This document shows positions 18,464-27,673 of a stretch of 64,000 bases of DNA, one piece after another; within the stretch, counting starts at the first letter, position 1; every line of letters starts with the position of its first letter. Location of the stretch: assembly GCA_040779335.1 (NCBI GenBank), contig JBFONV010000006.1, positions 223,403-287,402 on the forward strand. Direction: 5' to 3'. The position numbers and the translations under genes were made by a program. The notes below the pieces were generated by a model that was given only the letters and a program-made list of their open reading frames with translations, ran no database searches and had not been told where the DNA came from. This DNA comes from JBFONV01 sp040779335 (lineage in GTDB: Bacteria > Pseudomonadota > Gammaproteobacteria > Enterobacterales > Alteromonadaceae).

Positions 18464-18994
18464 TTAACTACTTTTAAGTTTTTTCAGATTGATTTCACTA
18501 ACCGGCGCTTTTGCTTGTTTTTCCGTTTCTTCTTCTAACGAATCAATAAATTGCCTTAGTCCTTCAATTTCATCATTCATTCCATGAATTTTATTGACTA
18601 AGCCGCCAATCAAACCGTCTTTTATTTTTTCTCTAAGGGATACCGGCAAATTTAAAAAACGATCGCGAGTAAAAAAGAAGGTAATAAGGTCAGTCTCTGC
18701 CACCACCGAAGACGTGCTGGGTTCGCGGCAAATAAAACCAACTTCTCCAACAAATTGTCCACCGTTAAGCGTTGCTATCTTCCTGTCGTTTTTATAGACC
18801 GCGGCACTACCATTTAGCAAAATATAAAAGCTATCGTCATGATCACCATAAATAATAAATTTAGTGTCTTTTTTGATGACTTTAACGATATTATTGATGG
18901 TGATGACTTTTTCTTTCTCATGCAGACTAAGCGCTTTAAATAAAGGGATGCGATTAGCAATTTCCATCAATTTTAATTTGGTAATTTCACCCAT
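18464..18994 (-). CDS. Cyclic-nucleotide-binding-domain protein without DNA-binding domain
   Basis: A 176-aa protein with a cNMP-binding beta-roll at about 15-130: NRIPLFKALSLHEKEKV, the hinge FYILLNGSAAVY, and the phosphate-cassette-like GGQFVGEVGFICREPSTSSV. The cassette keeps the E of FGE..RAA as VGEVG but the Arg-Ala pair is replaced by Ser-Thr-Ser, so cAMP binding is doubtful. The C-terminus is a charged helix with no helix-turn-helix. Probably a regulatory subunit of unknown partner. Confidence 0.7.
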   Translation of the reverse strand: MGEITKLKLMEIANRIPLFKALSLHEKEKVITINNIVKVIKKDTKFIIYGDHDDSFYILLNGSAAVYKNDRKIATLNGGQFVGEVGFICREPSTSSVVAETDLITFFFTRDRFLNLPVSLREKIKDGLIGGLVNKIHGMNDEIEGLRQFIDSLEEETEKQAKAPVSEINLKKLKSS

Positions 18995-19410
18995 TTAGCT
19001 TAAATCCGTTGAGAAAATATTTATATCCAAAAGATAACAATATATCAATTAGTGTTCAGATACCCTAAAAAATTTCCAAGCCAATAAAAAAGAGGCATCA
19101 TTTAGAGTAAATAAATGACACGGTATACCCAACAATTATAGTTAAAAAGCGAACATTTATTAAATAATTGGAATATCACGGTTGTCTTGCAATTTTTTAT
19201 TGCGGTAAAACCTAGTGGGACTACCAACAATATAGCAAGGTACGCTATAAAAAAATTATCCCCTGAACGGTTTGATGCGCTTTATGTGCCGATAATCGGT
19301 TAATACCTTATCAACTATCAAATCACTTTGTAACTTTATGCTGATTAACTGACTTTAGCGAGTTTAACTAATTAAGGAAGGGAAATAAGTGAACAATCTC
19401 AAAAAGAAAT
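18995..19410. other. Gene-free stretch upstream of the cNMP-domain gene
   Basis: About 415 bases with no supported gene on either strand. It is AT-rich, carries the promoter region of the minus-strand gene ending at 18464, and no repeat, tRNA or phage-like signal was seen. Confidence 0.6.
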
Positions 19411-19434
19411 GGCTTATCCATTATAGAATAAGCC
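19411..19434 (-). terminator. Terminator of tyrS
   Basis: Inverted repeat GGCTTAT / ATAAGCC with a 10-base loop, followed on the minus strand by ATTTCTTTTT, 27 bases past the tyrS stop. Confidence 0.6.
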
Positions 19435-19460
19435 GTTATTAATTAAGCACGTAAGAAAGT

Positions 19461-20660
19461 TTATTTCACCGTCACGCGAGCAAATTTACGTTTACCCACT
19501 TGAAAAACAGCGGTAGTACCTGCGGCAATAATCACTTTATTATCAGCGACTTTGTCACCATCAATTTTAGCGGCGCCTTGTTTAATCATGCGCATCGCCT
19601 CTGAGGTGCTAGCGACTAAACCGGCATCTTTTAACAAATTAGCTATGGCTATTTCGCCATCATCGGCGGTAATTTCAAGCTCAGGCATATCATCAGGTAA
19701 GGCGCCTTTTTGAAAACGATTAATAAACTCTTGATGAGCACCGTCTGCTGCAGCAACATCATGAAAACGAGCAATCAATTCTTTCGCCAATTCAATTTTA
19801 ATATCACGCGGGTTTGCGCCACTGGCAACCTGCGCCTTATATTCGTCAATTTGCTCTATCGGTTTAAAACTCAGTAACTGGTAATAACGCCACATAAGAT
19901 CGTCAGATATTGACATGATTTTACCAAACATATCGTTTGGACTATCTGTAATACCAATATAATTCCCCAAAGATTTAGACATTTTTTGTACGCCGTCTAA
20001 ACCTTCAAGTAATGGCATCATCAATACTGTTTGTGGACGTTGCCCTTCAGATTTTTGTAATTCTCGTCCCATAAGCAAGTTAAATTTTTGATCGGTACCA
20101 CCCAATTCCACATCTGATTCAAGCGCAACTGAATCCCAACCTTGCACCAGCGGATACATAAATTCATGTATAGCAATAGATTGACCACCCGCGTAACGCT
20201 TTTTAAAATCGTCACGCTCCATCATCCGAGCCACGGTTTGGCGAGAGGCTAGTTTTAACATACCCGCTGCGCCAAGCTTGTCCATCCAAGTGGAATTAAA
20301 TTCCACGCGCGTTTTTTCAGGATCTAAAATCTTAAACACTTGCTCTTTATAAGTTTCTGCATTGGCTAACACATCTTCTTTACTTAGGGGCTTACGAGTA
20401 ACATTTTTACCTGTCGGGTCGCCAATCAAGCCAGTAAAGTCGCCAATTAAAAAAATCACTTCATGGCCTAGCTGCTGAAAATGACGCAATTTATTGATCA
20501 GTACTGTATGACCTAAATGTAAATCTGGAGCCGTAGGATCAAACCCTGCTTTGATTTTTAATGGTTTACCTTGCTTTAGTTTTTCCAACAATTCATCTTC
20601 TAGCAAGATCTCTTCTGCACCACGTTTTATCTCAGCAAACGCTTGGCTGACATCGGTCAT
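19461..20660 (-). CDS. tyrS: Tyrosyl-tRNA synthetase
   Basis: Charges tRNA-Tyr with tyrosine in the cytoplasm. At 399 aa it fits the TyrRS-2 (TyrZ-like) class. Class I signatures are HLGH at 48-51 and KMSKS at 226-230; the tyrosine pocket is in the central Rossmann region, and an S4 RNA-binding domain fills about 335-395. It is divergent from the M23 peptidase and anmK genes, an order conserved in related gammaproteobacteria. Confidence 0.97.
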   Translation of the reverse strand: MTDVSQAFAEIKRGAEEILLEDELLEKLKQGKPLKIKAGFDPTAPDLHLGHTVLINKLRHFQQLGHEVIFLIGDFTGLIGDPTGKNVTRKPLSKEDVLANAETYKEQVFKILDPEKTRVEFNSTWMDKLGAAGMLKLASRQTVARMMERDDFKKRYAGGQSIAIHEFMYPLVQGWDSVALESDVELGGTDQKFNLLMGRELQKSEGQRPQTVLMMPLLEGLDGVQKMSKSLGNYIGITDSPNDMFGKIMSISDDLMWRYYQLLSFKPIEQIDEYKAQVASGANPRDIKIELAKELIARFHDVAAADGAHQEFINRFQKGALPDDMPELEITADDGEIAIANLLKDAGLVASTSEAMRMIKQGAAKIDGDKVADNKVIIAAGTTAVFQVGKRKFARVTVK

Positions 20661-20816
20661 TTACTCGGCTCCAAATTTATGTATTTTACAAATTAATTGG
20701 CGAATTCTACTGTAAATTTAGCAGCGGGGAAAACCCTATAGCTGTTTCATTGAGTATTTTTTGTTATAGTAAACGATAGTTGTCGTATATATCTGTCAAT
20801 AAAAAGCAGTAAGCTA

Positions 20817-22166
20817 TTGAAAAAATTTAAAAAAATATATTTACAGTTGCCTAAGCAACATAAAATAATTCTCAGCTCATGCAGTTTATTTTTGCTGTTA
20901 TTATTAATTTTTCCGTCTGAAGAGGCGACTGCAAGCCGTCAGGTAAGCGAAAGTAGTCTTCAAATCGGCAAACGTTATCAACTCATCATTCCCGAAGACA
21001 ATATCAATAACGCGGCAACTGAAAATCAATCAACGTTAAACATCACCAGTCTGGATGATGATAACGACACTATCAGCTGGCAAACCGCGACGGTAAAAAA
21101 TGGCGACTCGTTAGCGAAAATTTTTAAGCGATTTGGCTATAGCGCAAAAACAACTCATCAAGTCAGTACGGCTAAAGGTGAAGACAGTAAACTGCTTAAA
21201 AAATTAAACGTTGGTGATAAAATTCGCATCGGCAGTAATGAAGCAGGCGAACTGGTCGCATTAGAATATCCATTGTCAAAAACAGACACCTTGTTTGTAA
21301 AATTAGCAGAGCAAGGTTATCAATCATTTAAAGAAACAAAAACCGTTGAAATAAGAGAGTCTATCGCGCACGGCGTCATAAAATCGAACTTGTGGACCGC
21401 AGGACTTGAAGCAGGTTTAGACGATGCTCAAATCATTAACTTAACGAATATCTTTGGCTGGGATATCGATTTTGCGCTTGATATTAGAGCGGGTGATAGC
21501 TTCCATGTTGTTTATGAAAATCAATATATTGATGGCGATTTCATTGGCACAGGCAAGATTCTCGCCGCTGAATTTATTAATCAAAATGATCCATTTCAAG
21601 CCATTCGTTTTTCTGATGGTGAGTACTATACGCCAGACGGAAAAAGCATGCGTAAAGCGTTTTTACGAGCCCCTGTTAACTTTAAATATATCAGTTCAAA
21701 TTTCAAACTCAATCGCTTTCATCCAGTACAAAAGCGCTGGAAAGCTCATCGAGGCACTGACTATGCCGCTAAAACAGGTACGCCAGTTCTTGCCGCTGGT
21801 AGCGGTAAAGTAACTAGAGCAACCTACGATAAATACAATGGTCATCATGTTTTCATCCAACACGGCAATGGTATTGAAACCAAATATATTCACTTTTCCA
21901 AACGTGCGGTGAAAAAAGGTCAACGTGTAAAACAAGGGCAAGTTATCGGTTATGTCGGTTCTACTGGCCTTGCCGCTGGACCACATTTACACTATGAATT
22001 TTTACTAAATGGCGTTCATCGTAACCCTAGAACGGTTAAATTGCCGGACGCTCAACCTATTGATAAAAAATTCAAAACTGAATTTTCTCAGCTGGCACAA
22101 CAGCGTTTAAATGAACTTAATGGTTCAAAACAAGCGCTATTGGCCATGCAAACGGTAAATGAATAA
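20817..22166 (+). CDS. M23 peptidoglycan endopeptidase with OapA/LysM-like domain (MepM-like)
   Basis: Periplasmic murein hydrolase of 449 aa. An N-terminal anchor helix is at about 16-30; an OapA/LysM-like module (KNGDSLAKIFKRFGYSAKT) precedes a linker, and the LytM/M23 zinc peptidase domain lies at about 300-400 with HRGTDYAA (His and Asp ligands) and GPHLHYEF (HxH). It cleaves peptide cross-links during cell growth, by analogy to MepM. It starts at TTG. Its stop overlaps the anmK start by 8 bases, joining cross-link cleavage to anhydroMurNAc recycling. Confidence 0.9.
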   Translation: MKKFKKIYLQLPKQHKIILSSCSLFLLLLLIFPSEEATASRQVSESSLQIGKRYQLIIPEDNINNAATENQSTLNITSLDDDNDTISWQTATVKNGDSLAKIFKRFGYSAKTTHQVSTAKGEDSKLLKKLNVGDKIRIGSNEAGELVALEYPLSKTDTLFVKLAEQGYQSFKETKTVEIRESIAHGVIKSNLWTAGLEAGLDDAQIINLTNIFGWDIDFALDIRAGDSFHVVYENQYIDGDFIGTGKILAAEFINQNDPFQAIRFSDGEYYTPDGKSMRKAFLRAPVNFKYISSNFKLNRFHPVQKRWKAHRGTDYAAKTGTPVLAAGSGKVTRATYDKYNGHHVFIQHGNGIETKYIHFSKRAVKKGQRVKQGQVIGYVGSTGLAAGPHLHYEFLLNGVHRNPRTVKLPDAQPIDKKFKTEFSQLAQQRLNELNGSKQALLAMQTVNE

Positions 22167-23271
22167 AAGTTCACTGTATATTGGCTTAATGTCAGGTACT
22201 AGCGCTGATGGTATCGACTTGGCGCTTGTCGACTTTTCAACTGACAAACCTCAATTGGTTGCCACTTATTATCAAGCATATAATGACCAAATCCACCAGC
22301 AGATAACGGCGTTATATAAACCTGACATTAACGAAATAGATCGCGCATATACCTTAGATGTTGAACTTGCTAAGCTTTTTGCACAAGCAATAGCGCAGCT
22401 CCTAAAACAAGAAAACCTCAGCGCGAGTGATATTATTGCTATTGGCTGTCACGGGCAAACCATAAGGCATCGCCCCAAGTTAAAGTCCCCATTTACCCTG
22501 CAAATAGGTTGTTGCCAAACACTCGCCACCCTCAGTGGGATTGATGTAGTGGGAGATTTTCGTACCAAAGATATGGTGCTAGGCGGTCAAGGTGCGCCAC
22601 TTGTTCCAGCTTTTCATAAAATACTAGTGGCGAATAACAAGGTAGACATTATTATTGTCAACATTGGCGGCATCGCTAATATCACCTACCTTCCCGCCGA
22701 TAATTCACGCTCAATCATAGGTTTTGACACCGGTCCAGGTAATGCCCTTATGGATGACTGGTACCAACACCATCACAACGATGAAAAGTATGATTTTCAG
22801 GGCAACTGGGCTGCCCAAGGTAAAGTAAATACTGCATTGCTCAACGCATTAATGGCAGATCCCTTCTTTGCACTAGAGCCACCTAAAAGTACTGGCCGAG
22901 AGTACTTTAATATGGATTGGTTATTAAATAAAACAGCCTCATTTTCTGCCCCAGCCACAGATATGCAAGCAACACTTTGTGCATTGACCGCGGAGTCTAT
23001 TGCCGCTGATATAAAGTCTTTAACTGATTCTGGCCATGTCTATATTTGTGGCGGCGGCCTCCACAACCATAGCCTACAAAAGCTTTTAAATCAAAAACTT
23101 AATAATTTCAAAGTCTTTGATATCAAACACTTAGGGGTTAATGGCGACAGCCTAGAAGCAATGGCATTTGCTTGGTTTGCCTACGCATTTGATAAAAAAA
23201 TTATCAGTAACATTCCAGCAGTGACAGGGGCTAGCAAAGAAGCGGTACTGGGCGTAAAGTATTTTCCCTAA
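22159..23271 (+). CDS. anmK: Anhydro-N-acetylmuramic acid kinase
   Basis: Phosphorylates and opens 1,6-anhydro-MurNAc to MurNAc-6-phosphate with ATP, a step of cell-wall recycling in the cytoplasm. The 370-aa protein has the kinase hallmarks GLMSGTSADGIDLALVDF at the N-terminus, IGCHGQTIRHRP, NIGGIANIT and GFDTGPGNALMDDW. It overlaps the upstream murein endopeptidase gene (ATGAATAA), so expression is coupled. Confidence 0.97.
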   Translation: MNKSSLYIGLMSGTSADGIDLALVDFSTDKPQLVATYYQAYNDQIHQQITALYKPDINEIDRAYTLDVELAKLFAQAIAQLLKQENLSASDIIAIGCHGQTIRHRPKLKSPFTLQIGCCQTLATLSGIDVVGDFRTKDMVLGGQGAPLVPAFHKILVANNKVDIIIVNIGGIANITYLPADNSRSIIGFDTGPGNALMDDWYQHHHNDEKYDFQGNWAAQGKVNTALLNALMADPFFALEPPKSTGREYFNMDWLLNKTASFSAPATDMQATLCALTAESIAADIKSLTDSGHVYICGGGLHNHSLQKLLNQKLNNFKVFDIKHLGVNGDSLEAMAFAWFAYAFDKKIISNIPAVTGASKEAVLGVKYFP

Positions 23272-23428
23272 AAACCACTAGATTTGAACAATTTTCACTC
23301 TATAATGAATGGTTCATGTTGAAAATTTATTCACACATTGTGTATTTTTAAACAATTATTTGAACTTGAAAAAAATTTAAAAATCTAATCATGTGCGCCC
23401 TTAGTATCAACGAGAACGAGGAGGAACG

Positions 23429-23620
23429 ATGGAGTTTAATGATATCCATATCGGTATGAAGTGTGGTAGTAAAAAAGGCAGCGGCACCGTTACTTGGGTA
23501 GATGGTTCTACTCGTACTATTTATCTCGCCAATATCGAGAATAACCATAGTTTTGAAGTTGATTTTGAAGAAATCATCGATGATCCACAAGTACACAATA
23601 GAGAAGACACTTACTACTAG
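23429..23620 (+). CDS. Small conserved hypothetical protein, 63 aa
   Basis: Not recognised beyond being a typical Alteromonadales small protein. It is acidic, soluble and beta-rich (GSGTVTWVDGSTRTIYLANI), with a Tyr-Tyr end. It has an excellent Shine-Dalgarno (GAGGAGGAACG just before the ATG) and its own strong terminator, both of which support that it is a real, well-expressed gene. Confidence 0.65.
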   Translation: MEFNDIHIGMKCGSKKGSGTVTWVDGSTRTIYLANIENNHSFEVDFEEIIDDPQVHNREDTYY

Positions 23621-23657
23621 ATCATCACTCAGTAATTTTCTCTATAAATATAAATAG

Positions 23658-23690
23658 AAAAGCTCCTTAGTTAATGAACAAGGAGCTTTT
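23658..23690 (+). terminator. Rho-independent terminator
   Basis: Eleven-base perfect inverted repeat AAAAGCTCCTT / AAGGAGCTTTT with an 11-base loop, followed by ATTTTTCT. It ends the 63-aa gene. Confidence 0.9.
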
Positions 23691-23831
23691 ATTTTTCTAT
23701 ATCCATTAAAAAAAAGCCCCTTTAAAAACAGTAATACAGCAGGTAATTGAATACACTAAATTTTATCTTTACAAATTAAGGGCCACAATTATGTCCCCTT
23801 ACGGTAGCAGTTAGTAGATAAAACTATCGCT

Positions 23832-24191
23832 TTAATCACTTATTACTCGACACCAGAAATTGACTCTTCCACTTGGAGTCACTGTCCATTTACTTTCATC
23901 TCCAGGTATGAAACATCCGCTATACCCTACATCTTTAGCATCATAAGAAAACGCTTTCTTAGGTAATGCAGCTCCGTCTGGAAGTTGTACTGAACCTGAC
24001 ATTATTTGAAAAAAACTATTGTCATGTCCGTTATTGGCTATCATTTTGTATTCACACTCGGCTACCCAATAGGTCAAGCCATCGGCGTCAGCTACTCCAC
24101 AACCATTTTGGTTAATAACCAAAGCAGGATCAGCAAACGCAGAATTAGCGAAAAGAATACAGCAACTTGCAGCAATTAGTTTAAGTTTCAT
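23832..24191 (-). CDS. Secreted hypothetical protein, Cys-rich
   Basis: Not recognised. The start at 24191 gives 119 aa with a clean signal peptide (1-20, ASCCILFANSAFA); a longer frame reaches 24239 but places the signal peptide internally. The mature part has four cysteines (NGCGV, AECEY, SGCFI, WCRV) that could pair as two disulfides. An AAGGAT lies upstream of the ATG. It stands alone between a terminator and the ssb terminator. Confidence 0.55.
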   Translation of the reverse strand: MKLKLIAASCCILFANSAFADPALVINQNGCGVADADGLTYWVAECEYKMIANNGHDNSFFQIMSGSVQLPDGAALPKKAFSYDAKDVGYSGCFIPGDESKWTVTPSGRVNFWCRVISD

Positions 24192-24602
24192 TATCAGTTC
24201 ATCCTTATTTATAATTGAAATTCTAATCAGTTTTTTCAAACCATTCTTTACAGTAATGTCCCGTTTTTACCTTTAATCAAAAATTTCTGTAAACGTGGAT
24301 AACATTACTGAGCGTTAATCTACCCAAAAATTTTTATACGGCGCTGATATAAATCAGCTTGAGTAAAGTGCATTAGTGAATAAGGATTAAATAATTGGCT
24401 ATCGCCCGCTATTAGTTAAAACAGATAACCACTGGCTGGTTTAGTCAGAATCACAAGGTGATAAAAAATAGGCGATAGAAATACCGGTAAAAACAATCGA
24501 GTACATGGTGATATTGACTTATATGGTTGGTTTAGATTATCAAGAGGTAAAGAAGCAAACGTTAATATTGTAGGAACGGGACGAGTTCAGTTGGGCATAA
24601 AA
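24192..24602. other. Gene-free stretch between the secreted protein and ssb terminator
   Basis: About 410 bases without a supported gene. Around 24460-24645 the plus strand has one open stretch of some 50 codons that reads into the ssb terminator but has no start codon or ribosome site, so it is not called. No repeats or RNA gene seen. Confidence 0.55.
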
Positions 24603-24626
24603 AAACCCAGCTTTTACACTGGGTTT
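24603..24626 (-). terminator. Terminator of ssb
   Basis: Inverted repeat AAACCCAG / CTGGGTTT with an 8-base loop, followed on the minus strand by a seven-T run; it lies 57 bases past the ssb stop. Confidence 0.9.
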
Positions 24627-24682
24627 AAGTACAATTGATAGTTAAAAGTGTTTTATATTTACACTTTTAAATTTTGCGTTTC

Positions 24683-25324
24683 CTAGAACGGGATATCGTC
24701 ATCAAAATCAATCGTTGGTTCTTGTGGATTCACTTTAGGAGCCTGCTGTGGACTCTGTTGTTGATATCCACCTTGTTGCGCAGGTGCTTGTTGCTGAAAA
24801 CCACCTTGTGGTTTTTGTTGCTGATAACCACCTTGCTGTGCAGGCGCTTGTTGCTGAAATCCACCTGCTGGTTTTTGCTGTTGATAACCGCCTTGCTGCA
24901 TTGCTGGGGCTTGTTGCTGATAACCGCCTTGCTGCGCGGGAGCAGGTGCTGAGGGTTGAAAGCCGCCCGCTTGCTGGCCAGCACCACGAGAGTCTAACAT
25001 TTGCATGTCATTGACAATAATTTCAGTGGTATATTGATCAGCACCCTGTTGGTTCTGCCATTTACGGGTTTGTAAACGACCTTCCAAATACACCTTTGAG
25101 CCTTTCTTTAAATACTCGCCCGCAATTTCTGCTAAACGTTGATACATAACAATGCGATGCCATTCTGTTTTTTCTTTTTGCTCGCCAGTTTGCTTATCTT
25201 TCCATGATTCAGATGTTGCCACGGTAAAATTTGCAACAGCGCTGCCATTTGGCATGAAACGAACTTCAGGATCTTGTCCTAAATTACCAACAATAATTAC
25301 TTTATTAATACCACGACTGGCCAT
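24683..25324 (-). CDS. ssb: Single-stranded DNA-binding protein with repetitive Q/G linker
   Basis: Coats ssDNA as a tetramer and recruits replication and repair enzymes. The OB fold occupies about 1-110 (NKVIIVGNLGQDPEVRFMPN at the start), and the C-terminal tip DFDDDIPF is the usual partner-binding peptide. Between them is an unusually long low-complexity linker (about 118-200) built of repeats of the type QQGGYQQQ(A/K)PA. At 213 aa it is longer than E. coli SSB (178) because of these repeats. Next to it on the right is a thioesterase gene in the same direction. Confidence 0.97.
   Translation of the reverse strand: MASRGINKVIIVGNLGQDPEVRFMPNGSAVANFTVATSESWKDKQTGEQKEKTEWHRIVMYQRLAEIAGEYLKKGSKVYLEGRLQTRKWQNQQGADQYTTEIIVNDMQMLDSRGAGQQAGGFQPSAPAPAQQGGYQQQAPAMQQGGYQQQKPAGGFQQQAPAQQGGYQQQKPQGGFQQQAPAQQGGYQQQSPQQAPKVNPQEPTIDFDDDIPF
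24738..24955. repeat. In-gene tandem repeats encoding the SSB linker
   Basis: Imperfect repeats of roughly 33 bases, each with a core like TTGTTGCTGATAACCACC, encode the QQGGYQQQ units. At least six copies are seen. They could change copy number by slippage without breaking frame. Confidence 0.75.
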
Positions 25325-25508
25325 GTAAAAATTCCACTATTTTGCTATAAACCATTAAATTTAAAGACTAAAAAATAACCAATAGACACATTTGCGCTAA
25401 TAGTTACTTTGTTAATTACGAATTGTTAACAATGATTCTATCACTGTGATGAAATAATCCATACCCGCAAGCTTCAAAATACAAAAATATTTTTATCTAA
25501 AAACATCA

Positions 25509-25913
25509 TTATTCAGTGTTACTGGGCATAAGGTGTTGTTGCATTACGACTCTAATTTGTTCAGGTATTTTTTCAGAAGATTGATTTTTATAACAAAAAT
25601 GTACCATTACCGCGGTCCCTGAAGCACACTTTTCACCGTTTTGCCATAACTCTTGGTAAACGTCAAAAGAAGCCCCGCCAATACGCGACAAATAGGTACG
25701 CACTTCAATTGTCTCTCCGTAATACATTTGTTTCAAAAACGAGACATCGATTTTCGCTAGGATCAAACTCCATTCTTGAATATTTAGTTCCGGCATAAAT
25801 AATCGAAAAATAGGATCACGCGCTCCCTCAAACCAAATAGGTACCATGGTGTTGTTAATGTGGCCTAAGGCATCAGTATCACAAAAACGTGGGGTGATTT
25901 TTTCACTAAACAT
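25509..25913 (-). CDS. Acyl-CoA thioesterase, YbgC/4HBT family
   Basis: Hot-dog-fold thioesterase of 134 aa. The 4HBT active-site motif is DTDALGHINNT at residues 12-22, where the first Asp is the catalytic residue in this family, and the central helix runs through VPIWFEGAR. It hydrolyses acyl-CoA or acyl-ACP in the cytoplasm; chain-length preference is not evident. It is followed in the same direction by ssb, with 184 bases between, so they are probably separate units. Confidence 0.85.
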   Translation of the reverse strand: MFSEKITPRFCDTDALGHINNTMVPIWFEGARDPIFRLFMPELNIQEWSLILAKIDVSFLKQMYYGETIEVRTYLSRIGGASFDVYQELWQNGEKCASGTAVMVHFCYKNQSSEKIPEQIRVVMQQHLMPSNTE

Positions 25914-26065
25914 AACGTAATATAACCTAAATTGATTATTTAAAAAGTGCTCGCATAATCATATAAAAATGTCAGTTGAAGCAACTTATTTATCTAATAT
26001 ATTTTATTTTTTGACGTTAAATATATAGTATCCTGTATTAGCCCATCTCAATTAATATAATAACA

Positions 26066-26764
26066 ATGACTGACTTTATTGAAATTTATCCAAATGCGTT
26101 AACACCTGAATTTTGCCAGAACTTTATCCAGCAATTTGACGCTAGCCCTCATAAAAATCCAGGTCGAACGGGTGGCGGAGTCGACACCAGCAAAAAGATC
26201 AGTCATGACATTTACTTGAATCAACATGCTGAATTTCAACCGCCCTTACAAACCATACTAGCTGCGTGTGCTGATAATATTTCTGCCTACTTAGCCAAAT
26301 ATTATTTTAGCTTAATAAGTAGTATCTCCTTGACCGTTGAGCACCCTAAAACTAAAAAGCCAGTGGTATTGACGACCGACAATTTTGAAGAAATCGGTAA
26401 GCCAAACATTGTCAATTTAATGCGTTACTTATTTCGCTTGGCGCCCATTAATGCGCAAAAATATGACCAAGGTATGGGTAATTACGGCTATTGGCATTCA
26501 GAAATATTTCCTCAACCTGGTGCAAACGACGCTTTACACCGTCTACTGCTATTTATTATTTATCTTAACGATGTCGAAGAAGGCGGCGAAACAGATTTTT
26601 TCTATCAAAACATAAGTGTTAAACCTAAAGCCGGTAGCATGGTGATTGCCCCTTGTGGATTTACACATACCCACAGAGGAAATATTCCAATTTCATCAGA
26701 CAAATACGTATTGACGTCTTGGATGATGTATAACCCTGCCAATCGTATTTATACCCCCAATTAG
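26066..26764 (+). CDS. 2OG-Fe(II) oxygenase, prolyl-4-hydroxylase-like
   Basis: Cytoplasmic double-stranded beta-helix dioxygenase of 232 aa. The iron-binding site is YWHSEIF for the first His and acid, and HTHRGN for the distal His; a Lys five to ten residues later (SSDKYVLTSW) is the likely 2-oxoglutarate contact. LLLFIIYLNDVEEGGETDF is the family core. The first motif is HxE instead of the common HxD. The substrate is unknown, and the gene has no obvious partner. Confidence 0.8.
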   Translation: MTDFIEIYPNALTPEFCQNFIQQFDASPHKNPGRTGGGVDTSKKISHDIYLNQHAEFQPPLQTILAACADNISAYLAKYYFSLISSISLTVEHPKTKKPVVLTTDNFEEIGKPNIVNLMRYLFRLAPINAQKYDQGMGNYGYWHSEIFPQPGANDALHRLLLFIIYLNDVEEGGETDFFYQNISVKPKAGSMVIAPCGFTHTHRGNIPISSDKYVLTSWMMYNPANRIYTPN

Positions 26765-26919
26765 TGAGCGACTACACACAGATATTACTGGCAACAAAAC
26801 CCGAAAATATGCCAATAGTGTCCTATAGTTGTATAGATATGCAGCATCAAAATATCGATGCATAAAAGGTAGCTACTTCATATAAGGTTATGCGCTTGTT
26901 ATTGCGAAAAAGGTAATTT

Positions 26920-27660
26920 ATGGTAAGAGTATGTTTACTATTATTAGTGTTTTGCTGTTCAAACTTTGCTTTTGCTGGCCAAAGAACAATCACCGTGATC
27001 GCGGGCGAATGGCCAAACTTTACCAATACCGACGGTACGGGTACCTATTGGGAAATCATGAAGGTTATTTATGAGGACCAATACCAGCTAGAACTAAAAA
27101 CAACGGCTTGGAGCCGTGCCTATAATATGATGAATGCCAACAAGGCCGATGCCATAGTTGGCTTATATGCGAAAGAACAGGGAGCATTAATTTTTCCAAA
27201 ACAGCACATAGACCGAGAATATGCTATTTACGCCTTATATGACAAAGACAAACATAATATTCAATCGGCCAATGATCTTTCAAAATTGACTATCGCTGGC
27301 CGAAGCAATTACGGATTTGAACATTTTATTCCAAAAGATATTCATTACTACGGTCTAGACTCAATTTACGACACTAATAAGCTTGTCATTAACGAACGTG
27401 TTGATGCCCTGCTCGTTTCCGCCTACAACCTTAAAAGAGCTGATCCTACTAATTCACTTGTCCGTACTAAAGTCATCCCAGCACAAAAATTATACGTTGG
27501 TTTTAAAAACAACAAATTCGGCCAAGAGCTAGCCAAAATATTTGATGACAAAATGAAAACGCTCATTAGCCAACGAAAACTTGAAGCCATATTTCCTTCA
27601 CCTGAAGAGTTTCGTCACGCCAACCTTGAAAGTAACCAAGAAAATAGCAAGGAAAAGTAG
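26920..27660 (+). CDS. Orphan periplasmic solute-binding protein
   Basis: Exported 246-aa family-3 binding-protein-like protein: signal peptide at 1-19 (LLLVFCCSNFAFAG), then TVIAGEWPNFTNTDGTGTYW, TAWSRAYNMMNANKADAIVG and the late NKFGQELAKIFDDKM helix. The domain order matches amino-acid binding proteins but no transport genes are near, and it belongs to the same broad family as the protein at 12981. Ligand unknown. Confidence 0.75.
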   Translation: MVRVCLLLLVFCCSNFAFAGQRTITVIAGEWPNFTNTDGTGTYWEIMKVIYEDQYQLELKTTAWSRAYNMMNANKADAIVGLYAKEQGALIFPKQHIDREYAIYALYDKDKHNIQSANDLSKLTIAGRSNYGFEHFIPKDIHYYGLDSIYDTNKLVINERVDALLVSAYNLKRADPTNSLVRTKVIPAQKLYVGFKNNKFGQELAKIFDDKMKTLISQRKLEAIFPSPEEFRHANLESNQENSKEK

Positions 27661-27673
27661 CCAGTGAACAACA

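Noticed and set aside
24460..24645. About 50-codon plus-strand open stretch before ssb terminator
   Set aside because: No start codon or ribosome site, and it reads into the terminator; could be a remnant but cannot be supported.
24738..24955. CRISPR-like direct repeats
   Set aside because: The repeats are inside the ssb coding frame, are imperfect, and have no distinct spacers; no cas genes are near.
24748..25014. Plus-strand open frames opposite ssb (about 88-92 aa)
   Set aside because: They are created by the repeated Q/G codons of ssb read backward; no ribosome site and low-complexity composition.
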